The notes beneath the pieces are model-generated. The model had not been told where the DNA came from, ran no database searches, and saw nothing but the letters and a program-made list of their open reading frames with translations. Source: Promethearchaeota archaeon (lineage in GTDB: Archaea; Asgardarchaeota; Lokiarchaeia; Sigyniarchaeales; SOKP01). Taken from it: 42,569 nucleotides of DNA. The position numbers and the translations under genes are program-made. The stretch spans positions 1-42,569 of the forward strand of contig JABXKD010000027.1 of assembly GCA_013375475.1 (NCBI GenBank). Direction: 5' to 3'. Positions 17,325 to 25,839 of the stretch are shown one piece after another; position 1 is the first letter of the stretch; each line of letters begins with the position of its first letter.

Positions 17325-17822
17325 TTATTCTGATTTATTAATTTTAATAATTTTCTCTATAGATCTGTTTATACCGCCTTCAATAACTTGAAGAATTTTA
17401 TTATATTCTTCTAGAGGTAAATGGATAGGGTCTTCGATCTCCCAATTGTCTTCTTGACCTGCAAATTCAAGTAACATAAAAACTTTTCCATCTAAATTCT
17501 CAATATGTTTAAATCTTCTCTTTAATTTTCTTACATGATATCGAGCTTCAAACCCTAAAATTAGATCTTGCTCATTTATCAGTTCTTCAGTTATATCTTT
17601 AGCAACAAAACCTTCTACACTTATCCCTTTAGATAAGAGATATTTGACTGTACCTTCGCGGGGTGTTTCAAAATAATGACGAATTCCCGCGGAGTCAAAA
17701 TTAACATCCCGTAATTGGTCTTTATAAGATGTGTTTTTTAACCATTTTGCATAATATTCAGCAAATACGCTTCTACATGAGTTTCCCGAGCACAAAAAAA
17801 GTACGTTTTTTATTTTTGTCAT
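17325..17822 (-). CDS. Low-molecular-weight protein tyrosine phosphatase, copy 1 of a tandem triplet
   Basis: 165 residues and first in the operon. The P-loop is CSGNSCRS (C11, R17), similar to both LMW-PTP and ArsC; the general acid is D131 in IEDPIHLP, where the usual aromatic after DP is replaced by Ile. No cysteine occurs outside the loop, so the ArsC relay cysteines are missing and arsenate reduction is unlikely. It is the most diverged of the three. The start is ATG at 17822, with 138 bases separating it from the divergent NadB gene. That gap must hold the promoter for the whole phosphatase/macro run. Confidence 0.87.
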   Translation of the reverse strand: MTKIKNVLFLCSGNSCRSVFAEYYAKWLKNTSYKDQLRDVNFDSAGIRHYFETPREGTVKYLLSKGISVEGFVAKDITEELINEQDLILGFEARYHVRKLKRRFKHIENLDGKVFMLLEFAGQEDNWEIEDPIHLPLEEYNKILQVIEGGINRSIEKIIKINKSE

Positions 17823-17920
17823 TTAAATTAGAACTACATTGATTGTAAATTAGGTGTGAAAATGTAAATACTTAAAAAAAAATTACTATTTAGACTCTAT
17901 GTGAGAGATAATCGTAAAAA

Positions 17921-17932
17921 TTTTATAATATC
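17921..17932 (+). promoter_or_regulatory. Probable TATA element upstream of nadB
   Basis: TTTTATAATATC lies 29-40 bases before the first possible TTG start, a spacing that fits an archaeal TATA box with a very short or absent leader. Confidence 0.4.
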
Positions 17933-17960
17933 AATAAAACGAATTAGAAATTTACTTTAA

Positions 17961-19592
17961 TTGTTGTCTGATTATGATCTTATAATAGTTAATCATAAAT
18001 TGAAAAAGCACACGATTCTTTTGAATACTAAAACAGATTTTCTTATAATTGGAGGAGGCATCTCGGGATTAACCCTAGCTATAAAGTTAGCGCATTTATC
18101 TCCAGATGAAGAAATACTACTAATAACAAAAGATAACTTAGAGGAAGGTAGCACTTTTTATGCACAAGGAGGAATTGCGAGTGTTTGGAATGATAATGAT
18201 AGTTTTAATAAACACATACAGGACACAATAAAAGCTGGAGACGGGTTATGTGATGAAGAAATAGTAAAGAGAATTCTAACGCAAGCACCAGAAAGAATAA
18301 ACGAATTGATTGATATTGGAGTTAATTTTACGAGAAATGAAAATGGAGAATACGATCTTGGAAAGGAAGGTGGACATTCGGAAAGAAGAATCCTCCATGT
18401 AAATGACCAAACAGGGGAAAATATCGAGCAAAAACTCATTGAAGTAGTAAAAAAAATTGATAATATTGAAATTAAAGAACACTGGTGTGCGATTAACTTA
18501 TACGCTAAGAATTTTCAGTGCTTTGGGGCATATGTTTTAGACCAACAATCTGAAGTTATACACAATATTGCAGCTAAGGCTACTATTTTAGCAACGGGTG
18601 GTGCGGGAAAGATTTATCTATATACAACCAATCCCGATGTAGCATCAGGAGATGGAATTGCTATGGCATATAGAGCTGGAGCTATAATCGCAAATATGGA
18701 ATTTTTTCAGTTTCACCCTACATGCTTATACCATCCATATGCAAAATCATTTTTGATTACTGAGGCTATGCGTGGTGAAGGCGCAATTCTTAAAGACATA
18801 AGGGGTAATGAATTTATGCAATATTACCATCTTTCTAGAGAGTTAGCACCCAGGGATATTTTATCGAGAGCAATTGATGCTGAACTTAAGCGAACTGGTG
18901 ATGACCATGTTCTTCTAGATATTGCTTCTAGAAGAAGTCCAGATTTTATAAGAAATCATTTCCCAGGAGTATATGATGCATGTTTGAAATTTGGCATTGA
19001 TATTACCAAAGAACCTATTCCAGTCGTTCCTGCAGCTCATTACTGCTGTGGAGGCGTTTTAACTAAAATAGACGGTTCTACTAAGGTAAAAAACCTTTAT
19101 GTAATAGGAGAATCAGCTTATACTGGACTGCATGGAGCGAATAGATTGGCAAGTAACTCTCTCCTTGAAGGTTTAGTGTGTGCTCATGAGTGTGCTCATG
19201 CTATTTTCAATAATGCAAAAAATTTAGAAATTAATGAATTTGAAGAATGGGAACCCGGAAATGCTGTACCATCAACTGAGGCAGTTGTAATTACTCAAAA
19301 TTGGGATGAAATCAGAAGGTTTATGTGGAATTATGTGGGAATTGTGCGAACGGACCTACGGCTTCAAAGAGCTAAGAAAAGGATCAATCTTTTACTTGAC
19401 GAGATAAACCAATATTATTGGGATTTTAAAATCGAAAAAAACCTCGTAGAATTAAGAAATCTAGCTACAGTTGCTAAACTTATAATAGTGAGTGCAATAT
19501 CCAGAAAAGAAAGTCGTGGTATTCATTACAATCTAGATTATCCAAATAAATCTGAAATGAGTAGACCTACTACTCTTAGAAGACCTTGGTAA
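17961..19592 (+). CDS. nadB: L-aspartate oxidase (NadB)
   Basis: 543 residues. The FAD-binding Rossmann signature is FLIIGGGISGLTLA (27-40). The substrate and covering domains carry the family segments GSTFYAQGGIASV, HPTCLYHPYAKSFLITEAMRGEGA, APRDILSRAI (active-site Arg) and GANRLASNSLLEGLV (substrate-binding Arg). PAAHYCCGGV replaces the usual PAAHYxCGG. A C-terminal helical domain (VRTDLRLQRAKKR) is complete. It oxidises L-aspartate to iminoaspartate, the first step of de novo NAD synthesis; nadA and nadC are not in the window. The frame has no ATG before the FAD motif. TTG at 17961, directly after a stop codon, or TTG at 18000 or 18021, must be the start. The sequence upstream contains a TATA-like TTTTATAATATC. 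Confidence 0.93.
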   Translation: MLSDYDLIIVNHKLKKHTILLNTKTDFLIIGGGISGLTLAIKLAHLSPDEEILLITKDNLEEGSTFYAQGGIASVWNDNDSFNKHIQDTIKAGDGLCDEEIVKRILTQAPERINELIDIGVNFTRNENGEYDLGKEGGHSERRILHVNDQTGENIEQKLIEVVKKIDNIEIKEHWCAINLYAKNFQCFGAYVLDQQSEVIHNIAAKATILATGGAGKIYLYTTNPDVASGDGIAMAYRAGAIIANMEFFQFHPTCLYHPYAKSFLITEAMRGEGAILKDIRGNEFMQYYHLSRELAPRDILSRAIDAELKRTGDDHVLLDIASRRSPDFIRNHFPGVYDACLKFGIDITKEPIPVVPAAHYCCGGVLTKIDGSTKVKNLYVIGESAYTGLHGANRLASNSLLEGLVCAHECAHAIFNNAKNLEINEFEEWEPGNAVPSTEAVVITQNWDEIRRFMWNYVGIVRTDLRLQRAKKRINLLLDEINQYYWDFKIEKNLVELRNLATVAKLIIVSAISRKESRGIHYNLDYPNKSEMSRPTTLRRPW

Positions 19593-19786
19593 AATATCTC
19601 TTTCTATTATTATATTTAATTTGAACCTTTCAATATATTCTATTTTATAACTGTTTATCGGCAATCTATGTTCTATTGACACTGAATAATTCTTCTAACC
19701 CGTATTTTAGGAGTTTAGGTTTAAATAAAAAAAGGTTATAATATCAATTAAAGTAGATTTACTCAGATAAATAGGAGAGAAAAAGA

Positions 19787-20101
19787 ATGGGTTTTATTCA
19801 GATATTGATTATTGGGGGAGTTGTAGGTCTGTTTGTTTTAACATGTATAATAGATTTATTACTCAATAGCGTTAGTAAGCGTCAGCATGAACGAAAAAAA
19901 CTTAAGCGAGAACAACCAATGCAATACTGTAAGAAATGTGAAAAACAAGTTGCACCAGAAACTAAAAAACGGATAGGAGTTAATAGATTTGATCGTCAGT
20001 ATTGTCCTCACTGTAATTATCAATTGAATCGGGAGTATAATAACATATATTTTATAATATTTCTTGTAATTATGTTTTCTCAACTCTTTTTGATTTTCTA
20101 A
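19787..20101 (+). CDS. Small membrane protein with a cytosolic-loop zinc ribbon
   Basis: 104 residues. It consists of TM helix 1 (about 4-26), a basic linker, a zinc-ribbon with C48-x2-C51 and C73-x2-C76, and TM helix 2 (about 86-104) ending at the C-terminus. The four cysteines in two CxxC pairs 21 residues apart should bind one Zn2+. The ribosome-binding site TAGGAGA is 8-9 bases before the ATG, supporting the start. It is a single gene between nadB and the aldolase gene. No family recognised; the topology suggests a membrane-tethered adaptor, with no evidence for a partner. Confidence 0.75.
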   Translation: MGFIQILIIGGVVGLFVLTCIIDLLLNSVSKRQHERKKLKREQPMQYCKKCEKQVAPETKKRIGVNRFDRQYCPHCNYQLNREYNNIYFIIFLVIMFSQLFLIF

Positions 20102-20126
20102 GTATATAATTTTATATTTTTACTGT

Positions 20127-20139
20127 CATTTATAAAAAA
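20127..20139 (+). promoter_or_regulatory. Probable TATA box of the DhnA-type aldolase gene
   Basis: ATTTATAAAAAAC centred about 38 bases before the ATG at 20170, matching the archaeal TATA consensus and leaving a short leader. Confidence 0.45.
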
Positions 20140-20169
20140 CAAATGAGTAAAACTAAAAATTTGATATGA

Positions 20170-20964
20170 ATGTCGAATATAGGAAAGAGAATAAGAATTG
20201 AACGGTTTTTCGATCGAAAAAGTAAAAAAACTATAATTATTCCCATGGATCACGGTTTAACTATGGGCACTATTAAGGGTTTAGAAAATTTGGTTGATAT
20301 GATCGATAAAGTTGCGAGGGGTGGTGCAAATGCGGTATTGGAGCACTCTGGAATGGTTGGAGCTGGACATAGACAATTCGGAAAAGATATCGGATTAATA
20401 ATCCATCTTTCAGGGGCCACTAATTTAACACCAGATCCTAATAAAAAAGTGTTAGTGTGTTCAGTAGAACGAGCGTTAAAAATGGGAGCGGACGGAGTCT
20501 CGATTCACATCAATATAGGTGCTAACGAAGAACCAGAAATGCTTCAGGACGCACATACTGTTATAGAGGCATCAAGAGAATGGGGCGTCCCCTTATTGGC
20601 TATGATATATCCCAGAGGGAAAAAAATTACAGATGAGAACGCTCCTGATGCTGTTAATATTGCCGTAAGAGTTGGCGCTGAATTAGGAGCAGACATAGTT
20701 AAAACGAACTATACTGGAGATATTGATTCATTCAAATACATCGTAAAGGGAGTAAATATTCCTGTGATTATAGCAGGTGGTCCAAAAATGGACACGATTC
20801 CAGAATTGTTTCAATTGGCCTATGATTCTATTCAAGCCGGAGGTGCGGGAGTTGCTATTGGAAGAAATGTTTTCCAATCAGAAAATCCTACGAAGGTGGT
20901 TGAAGGCCTTTCTAAAATTGTACACAAGAACTATACAGTAGAGGAAGCACTAAAGGAATACTAA
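20170..20964 (+). CDS. 2-amino-3,7-dideoxy-D-threo-hept-6-ulosonate synthase / DhnA-type class I aldolase
   Basis: 264 residues, the normal length. It is a TIM-barrel Schiff-base aldolase of the DeoC/DhnA family: IIIPMDHGLTMG (22-33) with catalytic D27, AMIYPRGK with Y147, and the Schiff-base lysine K178 in ADIVKTNYTGD. The C-terminal phosphate loops are IIAGGPK and GVAIGRNVFQ. It closely resembles the archaeal enzyme (MJ0400 type) that makes 2-amino-3,7-dideoxy-D-threo-hept-6-ulosonate, the entry to 3-dehydroquinate and aromatic amino acids in archaea lacking the DAHP route; GHRQFGKDIGLIIHLS is characteristic. A fructose-1,6-bisphosphate aldolase of the same family is the alternative. No dehydroquinate synthase II gene is adjacent. 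The start is ATG with a TATA-like element upstream. Confidence 0.85.
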   Translation: MSNIGKRIRIERFFDRKSKKTIIIPMDHGLTMGTIKGLENLVDMIDKVARGGANAVLEHSGMVGAGHRQFGKDIGLIIHLSGATNLTPDPNKKVLVCSVERALKMGADGVSIHINIGANEEPEMLQDAHTVIEASREWGVPLLAMIYPRGKKITDENAPDAVNIAVRVGAELGADIVKTNYTGDIDSFKYIVKGVNIPVIIAGGPKMDTIPELFQLAYDSIQAGGAGVAIGRNVFQSENPTKVVEGLSKIVHKNYTVEEALKEY

Positions 20965-21125
20965 AAATAATCCTATCAAATTAGAATTATGGCTGAACAT
21001 AAAATTATATCTTACACTTATTTAGTAAAGAGAGCTATTAAGATTACAATAGAATTTATTATTTTTTTGATTTTGTTATTCTTCTTACCTGATTTGATTA
21101 ATTTTTTTATTAAATTGTATGGCTT

Positions 21126-21677
21126 TTGAGTGAGGTTTTCGAGTTTTTTCTAATATTTCATGTAGCATTTCCACTACTTATCTTTGAATTGCCCTTAATA
21201 AAAAGAAAATTCAAATTTAATAGAGTTGCTCTGATAGTTGGTTCTCTACTTCCTGATATTATCGATAAACCGCTACTATTCATGAATCTTGGCTCCGGAA
21301 GAGGTATTTCACATACTATCCTATTTATTTTAATTAGTTTTATGATTCTACATTTAATTGTAAAAAAGAAAACGGACATTTCGGTCCTATTTTTGCTAGG
21401 AATGGTATTCCATCTAATTTTAGACTTACCAGAAGTTCCACTGTTTTTTCCGTTTATCTCATATGAATTTATATTAATAGAGGTACCCTTAGAATTATGG
21501 CTTTATACACTGTTTAACGATCCAACCGTTTATCTAACTGAAATTGCTGGGTTTTTAATTCTCATTTTCATTTTAATAAATAATAGGTTGTTCAATAGGA
21601 AAGACATAGTAAATTTCCTAAAGCGGAACACTGACTCAGTAACTCGTCAGAATACAACTGAACCCTTTAAAAATTAA
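21126..21677 (+). CDS. DUF457/YdjM-like membrane-bound metal-dependent hydrolase
   Basis: 183 residues, four or five hydrophobic segments. Motifs of the LexA-regulated/YdjM (DUF457) family are present: an N-terminal FHVAFPLL with His, GSLLPDIIDKP, GRGISHT, and GMVFHLILDLP. Together these give conserved His/Asp residues near the membrane face that may bind a metal. Members are called putative inner-membrane hydrolases; the reaction is not established. The start is TTG at 21126: an in-frame stop lies at 21111-21113 and no ATG is in frame. A symmetric terminator follows at 21762-21786. Confidence 0.7.
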   Translation: MSEVFEFFLIFHVAFPLLIFELPLIKRKFKFNRVALIVGSLLPDIIDKPLLFMNLGSGRGISHTILFILISFMILHLIVKKKTDISVLFLLGMVFHLILDLPEVPLFFPFISYEFILIEVPLELWLYTLFNDPTVYLTEIAGFLILIFILINNRLFNRKDIVNFLKRNTDSVTRQNTTEPFKN

Positions 21678-21761
21678 AATTATATTAATTATTTCTTATA
21701 GTCAAATAAAAGATTTAATAAAAAATGCGATAAAGAAAAATAATAAGGTATTACACAAATG

Positions 21762-21787
21762 AAAAAACCTTAAGATTTGGTTTTTTT
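21762..21787. terminator. Bidirectional hairpin terminator between convergent genes
   Basis: AAAAAACC and GGTTTTTT form an 8-bp stem around a 9-base loop (TTAAGATTT), with T-runs on both strands. It lies between the convergent DUF457-like gene and the radical SAM gene, the expected place for a shared terminator. Confidence 0.55.
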
Positions 21788-21800
21788 ACTTCTTCTTATT

Positions 21801-23222
21801 TTATTTATTGGAAAGTATTTTCCGTAAATTCTTCAACATTTGGTAGTACATCTTGAAAATGTCAATAGGAGCTATTCTTAACATGTTATATTTCAACCCT
21901 CGCGTTTGAACGAGTCTTCTAATTCCCTGCCAAGGTCTATGAAAGGACATGGTTTCCTTGTAAGACTTACCTAAGAAATAACTTAATTCATCGGATGATA
22001 AGTATGGATATTTGATAACGGGATCTGACCAGGTGAATTGGTGCCAATCCCTGGTGAGCAAGAGATCCTCACTCAAGACTTGCTCCCACAGTTCCGTCCC
22101 GGGAAACGGAGTCAGCAAGGAATAGGTGAGTAGATCAACATCCAAATTTTTCGCAATCTCAATGGTAGATTCGAGATCTTGCCTCGTATCCTCGAGGTTC
22201 GCGCCTAGAATGATGTTTCCATGGACAAAAAAACCGAGATCGTGAAGAATCTTTAATGCGGACTTGATCTGTTTGAATTTAATTTGCTTGTTGAGTTTTT
22301 CCAATGTTCCGTCAGAGAAGCTTTCCAAACCCAGAAACAGGTAAATGAATCCAGCGTCTGCCATCTTCTTGAAAACTTCAGGATGATTTACGACCATATC
22401 AACTCGAACCTGGGTCATGAAGTACTTGTTTATACGACTTTGGATAATGGCATTGCACAAATCTATCACGAATTTATGATCCACTACGAAATTATCATCG
22501 ATGACATAAATGAGACCAGCTCGATTTCTAATCTCGCTCGAGTGTAGCTCTTTAATTATATCACGGATTGCATGTTGTCGGTATTTTTTTCTAAAGAAAT
22601 GATGGATACTGCAGAAATTACAAAAGTATGGACAACCTCGACTGGTTTCGATGCAATCAACGGGAATGCCAAAGAAATTATATGTTTTTTTTGCTAATAC
22701 TGATCGGAAGTGACGAGCAGGCGGTCGAACATGCTTTAAATTCATTAATTCTCGATCAGGATTGTGGATCTGCTTTCCATCTTGTTTGTATGATAAACCT
22801 AAGATCCCAACAGGGCTGTTGTTTTGAATCAGCTCTCTAAATGTGATTTCTCCCTCACCTCTTACGACGATATCGATCGAGGGAAATTCAAGTGTTTCGC
22901 TCGGTACAAGAGTTGGGTGCCACCCGCCAACAACCGTTCGGCAACCGTAGGACTTAGCAATTTTAGCGATCCTGCGGGCAATATCAATCTGAGAGCTAAA
23001 ATTCCAACTAATCCCGACATAATCTGGTTGGTACTGCTCAATCGCTTTCTCAATAACTTTCAAATTTATTGTTTCTAGACGATTGTCGATTATGCGAACA
23101 TCCGCTATATCTTTGATATAAGCAGCTATGTATTCCAATCCCAATGGGGGAGTTATAATGTCTGTTTGAGGCCCCCACCTATAAACATTAGAATAACTAG
23201 GTTTTATAAGTAGTATGCGCAA
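21801..23222 (-). CDS. B12-binding radical SAM protein, probably acquired
   Basis: 473 residues. The N-terminal domain (1-~140) resembles a cobalamin-binding domain of BchE-type enzymes (PPLGLEYIAAYI, VGGWHPTLVPSE, VRGEGE) but lacks a DxHxxG cobalt-ligating His. The radical SAM core follows, with C197, C201 and C204 in RGCPYFCNFCS binding the 4Fe-4S cluster, then FLGLESFSDGTLEKLNK and the TPFPGTELWE segment. Substrate unknown; relatives act on lipids, tetrapyrroles and peptidic or aromatic compounds. The start is TTG, with no in-frame ATG before the conserved MRILLIKP-like opening. Its GC content is visibly higher than both flanks (locally about half), and codons such as CTC, CGG and GCG are commoner, so recent transfer is likely. 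A bidirectional terminator lies downstream. Confidence 0.85.
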   Translation of the reverse strand: MRILLIKPSYSNVYRWGPQTDIITPPLGLEYIAAYIKDIADVRIIDNRLETINLKVIEKAIEQYQPDYVGISWNFSSQIDIARRIAKIAKSYGCRTVVGGWHPTLVPSETLEFPSIDIVVRGEGEITFRELIQNNSPVGILGLSYKQDGKQIHNPDRELMNLKHVRPPARHFRSVLAKKTYNFFGIPVDCIETSRGCPYFCNFCSIHHFFRKKYRQHAIRDIIKELHSSEIRNRAGLIYVIDDNFVVDHKFVIDLCNAIIQSRINKYFMTQVRVDMVVNHPEVFKKMADAGFIYLFLGLESFSDGTLEKLNKQIKFKQIKSALKILHDLGFFVHGNIILGANLEDTRQDLESTIEIAKNLDVDLLTYSLLTPFPGTELWEQVLSEDLLLTRDWHQFTWSDPVIKYPYLSSDELSYFLGKSYKETMSFHRPWQGIRRLVQTRGLKYNMLRIAPIDIFKMYYQMLKNLRKILSNK

Positions 23223-23596
23223 AGTTAATTCTTCCCCTTTGGTAAAATTAATGAGGAACCAAAATAAGATTCCATTTAGAATTTTTTTTTCTTATACTTC
23301 TTATTCGTTTTGTAATTATTAAATATCATTTAAATTTATGTAAATAAAAATACTTTACTGAGAGATTGAAAGATAGAAAGTCTATTTACAAATTTTTAAG
23401 AAATAAATAGACATTTTTTTTATTTAAATAAATAAGGATGTAATACTTAACACTCAAACTATTCGAATAAAGCATTTTTAATTGGAAAATCTCAAATTCC
23501 TATACGAGATTTGTGATTTTGTGTAATATACAAAAGTTAAATATATAAAAATATAAAATACTATAATAATTTTTAAATTTAACACATGTGTAAAAA
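23223..23596. other. Intergenic region with one isolated hairpin
   Basis: These 374 bases between divergent genes are very AT-rich and have no credible coding frame. The only distinct structure is the inverted repeat with T-run at 23380-23420. T/A tracts near both ends may include promoters for the radical SAM gene and for the small membrane protein. Confidence 0.5.
23380..23420 (+). repeat. Perfect 9-bp inverted repeat followed by a T-run
   Basis: GTCTATTTA (23380-23388) and TAAATAGAC (23404-23412) pair perfectly around a 15-base loop and are followed by a T-run (23414-23420). On the plus strand this has the shape of a terminator, yet no plus-strand gene lies immediately upstream. It could end an unannotated transcript or be an operator. 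Confidence 0.45.
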
Positions 23597-23875
23597 ATGT
23601 CCAGAAAATTAAAACTCTCTCCTTTAACCTTATACTTTATAATTATAGTGATTGCTGTTTATGCAATTTGGTTTATTTTTTTTCAAGATGTGATTCAATT
23701 TATTTTGGAAAATGCTATTTCAACAAACGGAGGGGTATATAGAAGCGAGTTTAATGGTTGGTTAGGCATATTTCTCTTACCATTCCTCGTAGTAATGGTC
23801 ATAATGGGAATAACGCTTCTGATTCCGTTCTTGCGAGATAAAATAAAAGAGAAAAAGAAATTCCATCAAAACTAA
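23597..23875 (+). CDS. Small two-helix membrane protein of unknown function
   Basis: 92 residues. Two hydrophobic segments (about 10-29 and 54-76) flank a polar loop containing NAISTNGGVYRSEFNGW, and a Lys-rich tail (RDKIKEKKKFHQN) should face the cytosol. The start is ATG. It precedes the XPF-type nuclease gene by 102 bases. Not recognised; coding status rests on the hydrophobic pattern, the basic tail and the ATG. Confidence 0.6.
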   Translation: MSRKLKLSPLTLYFIIIVIAVYAIWFIFFQDVIQFILENAISTNGGVYRSEFNGWLGIFLLPFLVVMVIMGITLLIPFLRDKIKEKKKFHQN

Positions 23876-23977
23876 AAATTAAATTTACATCTTTTTATTT
23901 TTATAATTTGATTTATTTTATTTATCTAATTAAAATTATAAAATTAATAACAAGAATTCATTGGAAATATAAGAACA

Positions 23978-24721
23978 ATGAACCAAGTAAAACCCCTGAA
24001 TATAATTATTGATACTAGAGAACGAAAACTAATAAAATTAATTGAAACTAAATTCCCTAATATTAGTTTTGAAATAAAGCAACTAGACATTGCTGACATC
24101 GTCATAAGTGAAGATGTTGCGATTGAAAGAAAAGAAGGCTTTGATTTTGTGTCCTCTATAATTGACAATCGTTTATTTGAACAATGTCTTCGCCTAAAAG
24201 AAACCTATACAACCCCAATTCTAATTTTAGAAGGATTGAATGACGAAGTGTTTGAGAATACGGGAATGAAAATTGCTTCTATATATGGAGCACTAGCGAA
24301 AATTGCTTATAAGATAGGATTGGCAGTAATCCCTACACGCAACTTAAACGATACTGCTATCGTGATTGAAAGAATAGCTTATCGCGAACAGGTAAAAGAT
24401 GGAACGACTATCCTCTCCAGAAAAGCACCTAAGAGCATGAGCATTGAAGAAAGAAGAAGCTTTATTGTAGAAGGATTCGTAGACATAGGTCCAAAAAAGG
24501 CTAAATCCTTAATCGAAAGATACGAAACTCCCTATCAAGTGTTCAAAGCTATAAAGCATACAGAAGTTACTTATACCCGAACTGGAAATCCAAAAGGGAT
24601 CGAGGGTCCTTTAAAAGAACTCTCAGGATTTAGTTGGAAATTCGTGGAAAAGAACAAGGAAATGTTGTTTGGCAAAACTAAAAAAAAAGGACCAGTTCAG
24701 AAAAAAATTGATGATATTTAA
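23978..24721 (+). CDS. XPF/ERCC4-type structure-specific endonuclease (short archaeal form)
   Basis: 247 residues, without the helicase part of Hef, so like the short XPF of many archaea. Nuclease motifs are DTRER (12-16), LDIADIV with D40 (the usual GDY is AD-I here), and the IERK-x3-D signature as IERKEGFD (E50, K52, D56). A tandem helix-hairpin-helix region follows (about 160-215) with GFVDIGPKKAKSLIERY. It should cut the 5' side of flaps, forks and bubbles as a homodimer, usually with PCNA. No obvious C-terminal PIP box is seen (the tail is Lys-rich, GKTKKKGPVQKKIDDI). The start is ATG. A TauE-type transporter begins 83 bases downstream. Confidence 0.9.
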   Translation: MNQVKPLNIIIDTRERKLIKLIETKFPNISFEIKQLDIADIVISEDVAIERKEGFDFVSSIIDNRLFEQCLRLKETYTTPILILEGLNDEVFENTGMKIASIYGALAKIAYKIGLAVIPTRNLNDTAIVIERIAYREQVKDGTTILSRKAPKSMSIEERRSFIVEGFVDIGPKKAKSLIERYETPYQVFKAIKHTEVTYTRTGNPKGIEGPLKELSGFSWKFVEKNKEMLFGKTKKKGPVQKKIDDI

Positions 24722-24804
24722 TATCCATGCTGGACAATAAATCAGAAAAAAGTAAAAAGTAAGGTTCTTTTTCTCAAGTATCAGATTGGGGAGTTTTTTT
24801 ATAA

Positions 24805-25569
24805 ATGATAATATACTTTTCACTAATCGCAATCTTTTTCTCAAGCATGGTTTATGGAATAATAGGATTTGGAGACGCTCTTATCTTAATTCCTATCATA
24901 ACTCCATTAATTGGAATTAAAAACGCAGTAATTCTAGTAAATCTTTGGGGTATTCTTACTGCCTTGCTTAATTTTATAAAATATCGCACTTTATTAGATA
25001 AAGGCTATTTTATAAGATTTTTGTCGTTAGGTATTCCCGCAACAATCTTTGGTACTTTCTTACTTATTGAAATTAGGTTAGAATGGATAGAACTGATTCT
25101 TGGAATCTTTATTTTTGGCTATTCAACTCTGAGATTATGTCAGTATTTAAAAAAAAAAGAAGATATTGAGTTAAAAAGCTTGATAAATACTACTTCTCCC
25201 TTAATAATCGCGGGGGGGTTCAGCTATGGATTATTAGCTGCTTTGATAGGCGCAGTAGGACCACTTAATGTAGCAATGCTTGAAAAAACAGGGCATTATA
25301 GAGAAAATTTTATTGAAAATTTCGCTGCTATTGGATTCTCTCTATCTATTGCACGAACTCCATTTTATTTCACAACAAATATTTTCCCTTATGATTTGTT
25401 TCTACTATTTCTTTTAGGATTTCCAATAATTTTTCTTGGAACTAAATTTGGGCAACGCCTTACTCCTAAAATTCCCATAAAAGCATTTCAAGTCGTGGTT
25501 TTTTGTTTTCTAATAGTAATTAGTGTAAAATCAATTACAACCTCAATTATCAGTTTGCTTCTAAATTAG
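24805..25569 (+). CDS. TauE/SafE-family anion transporter
   Basis: 254 residues, about eight membrane helices. It has the family's two-repeat layout: SMVYGIIGFGDALILIPII in the first half and a matching GGFSYGLLAALIGAVGPLN in the second. Each carries the Gly-rich re-entrant-like helix typical of the TauE/SafE (DUF81) family, which exports sulfite, sulfoacetate or related organic anions. The usual length is about 250, so the protein is complete. The start is ATG and the neighbour upstream is the XPF nuclease, same strand, with no functional link apparent. Substrate cannot be told from sequence. Confidence 0.85.
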   Translation: MIIYFSLIAIFFSSMVYGIIGFGDALILIPIITPLIGIKNAVILVNLWGILTALLNFIKYRTLLDKGYFIRFLSLGIPATIFGTFLLIEIRLEWIELILGIFIFGYSTLRLCQYLKKKEDIELKSLINTTSPLIIAGGFSYGLLAALIGAVGPLNVAMLEKTGHYRENFIENFAAIGFSLSIARTPFYFTTNIFPYDLFLLFLLGFPIIFLGTKFGQRLTPKIPIKAFQVVVFCFLIVISVKSITTSIISLLLN

Positions 25570-25839
25570 ACTAATCCTTTCTCATCTAAAACAAAAATAT
25601 AAAAGAAATGTTAAAGTTTTTGTTAACTTAGAATTCTTTCAAGGGCGTTTAATAGTCTTTCAACATTTTCTATTCTAACAGTATATGTAATTCACTATTA
25701 TTGCTTAATTTAGTTTAAGCTCTTATCGATATTTAAAATGGAAAGTGAATATTCGTATTTTTAAAGCTCGATGCTGTAGTTGATCACTAATTAAATGTAT
25801 CCGGCTATTAATTACGATTAGAACTAAATTTTTTAAGAG

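Noticed and set aside
17325..17822. Arsenate reductase (ArsC) for the first phosphatase, from the CSGNSCRS loop
   Set aside because: No cysteine exists outside the loop, so the ArsC resolving pair is missing; no ars genes nearby.
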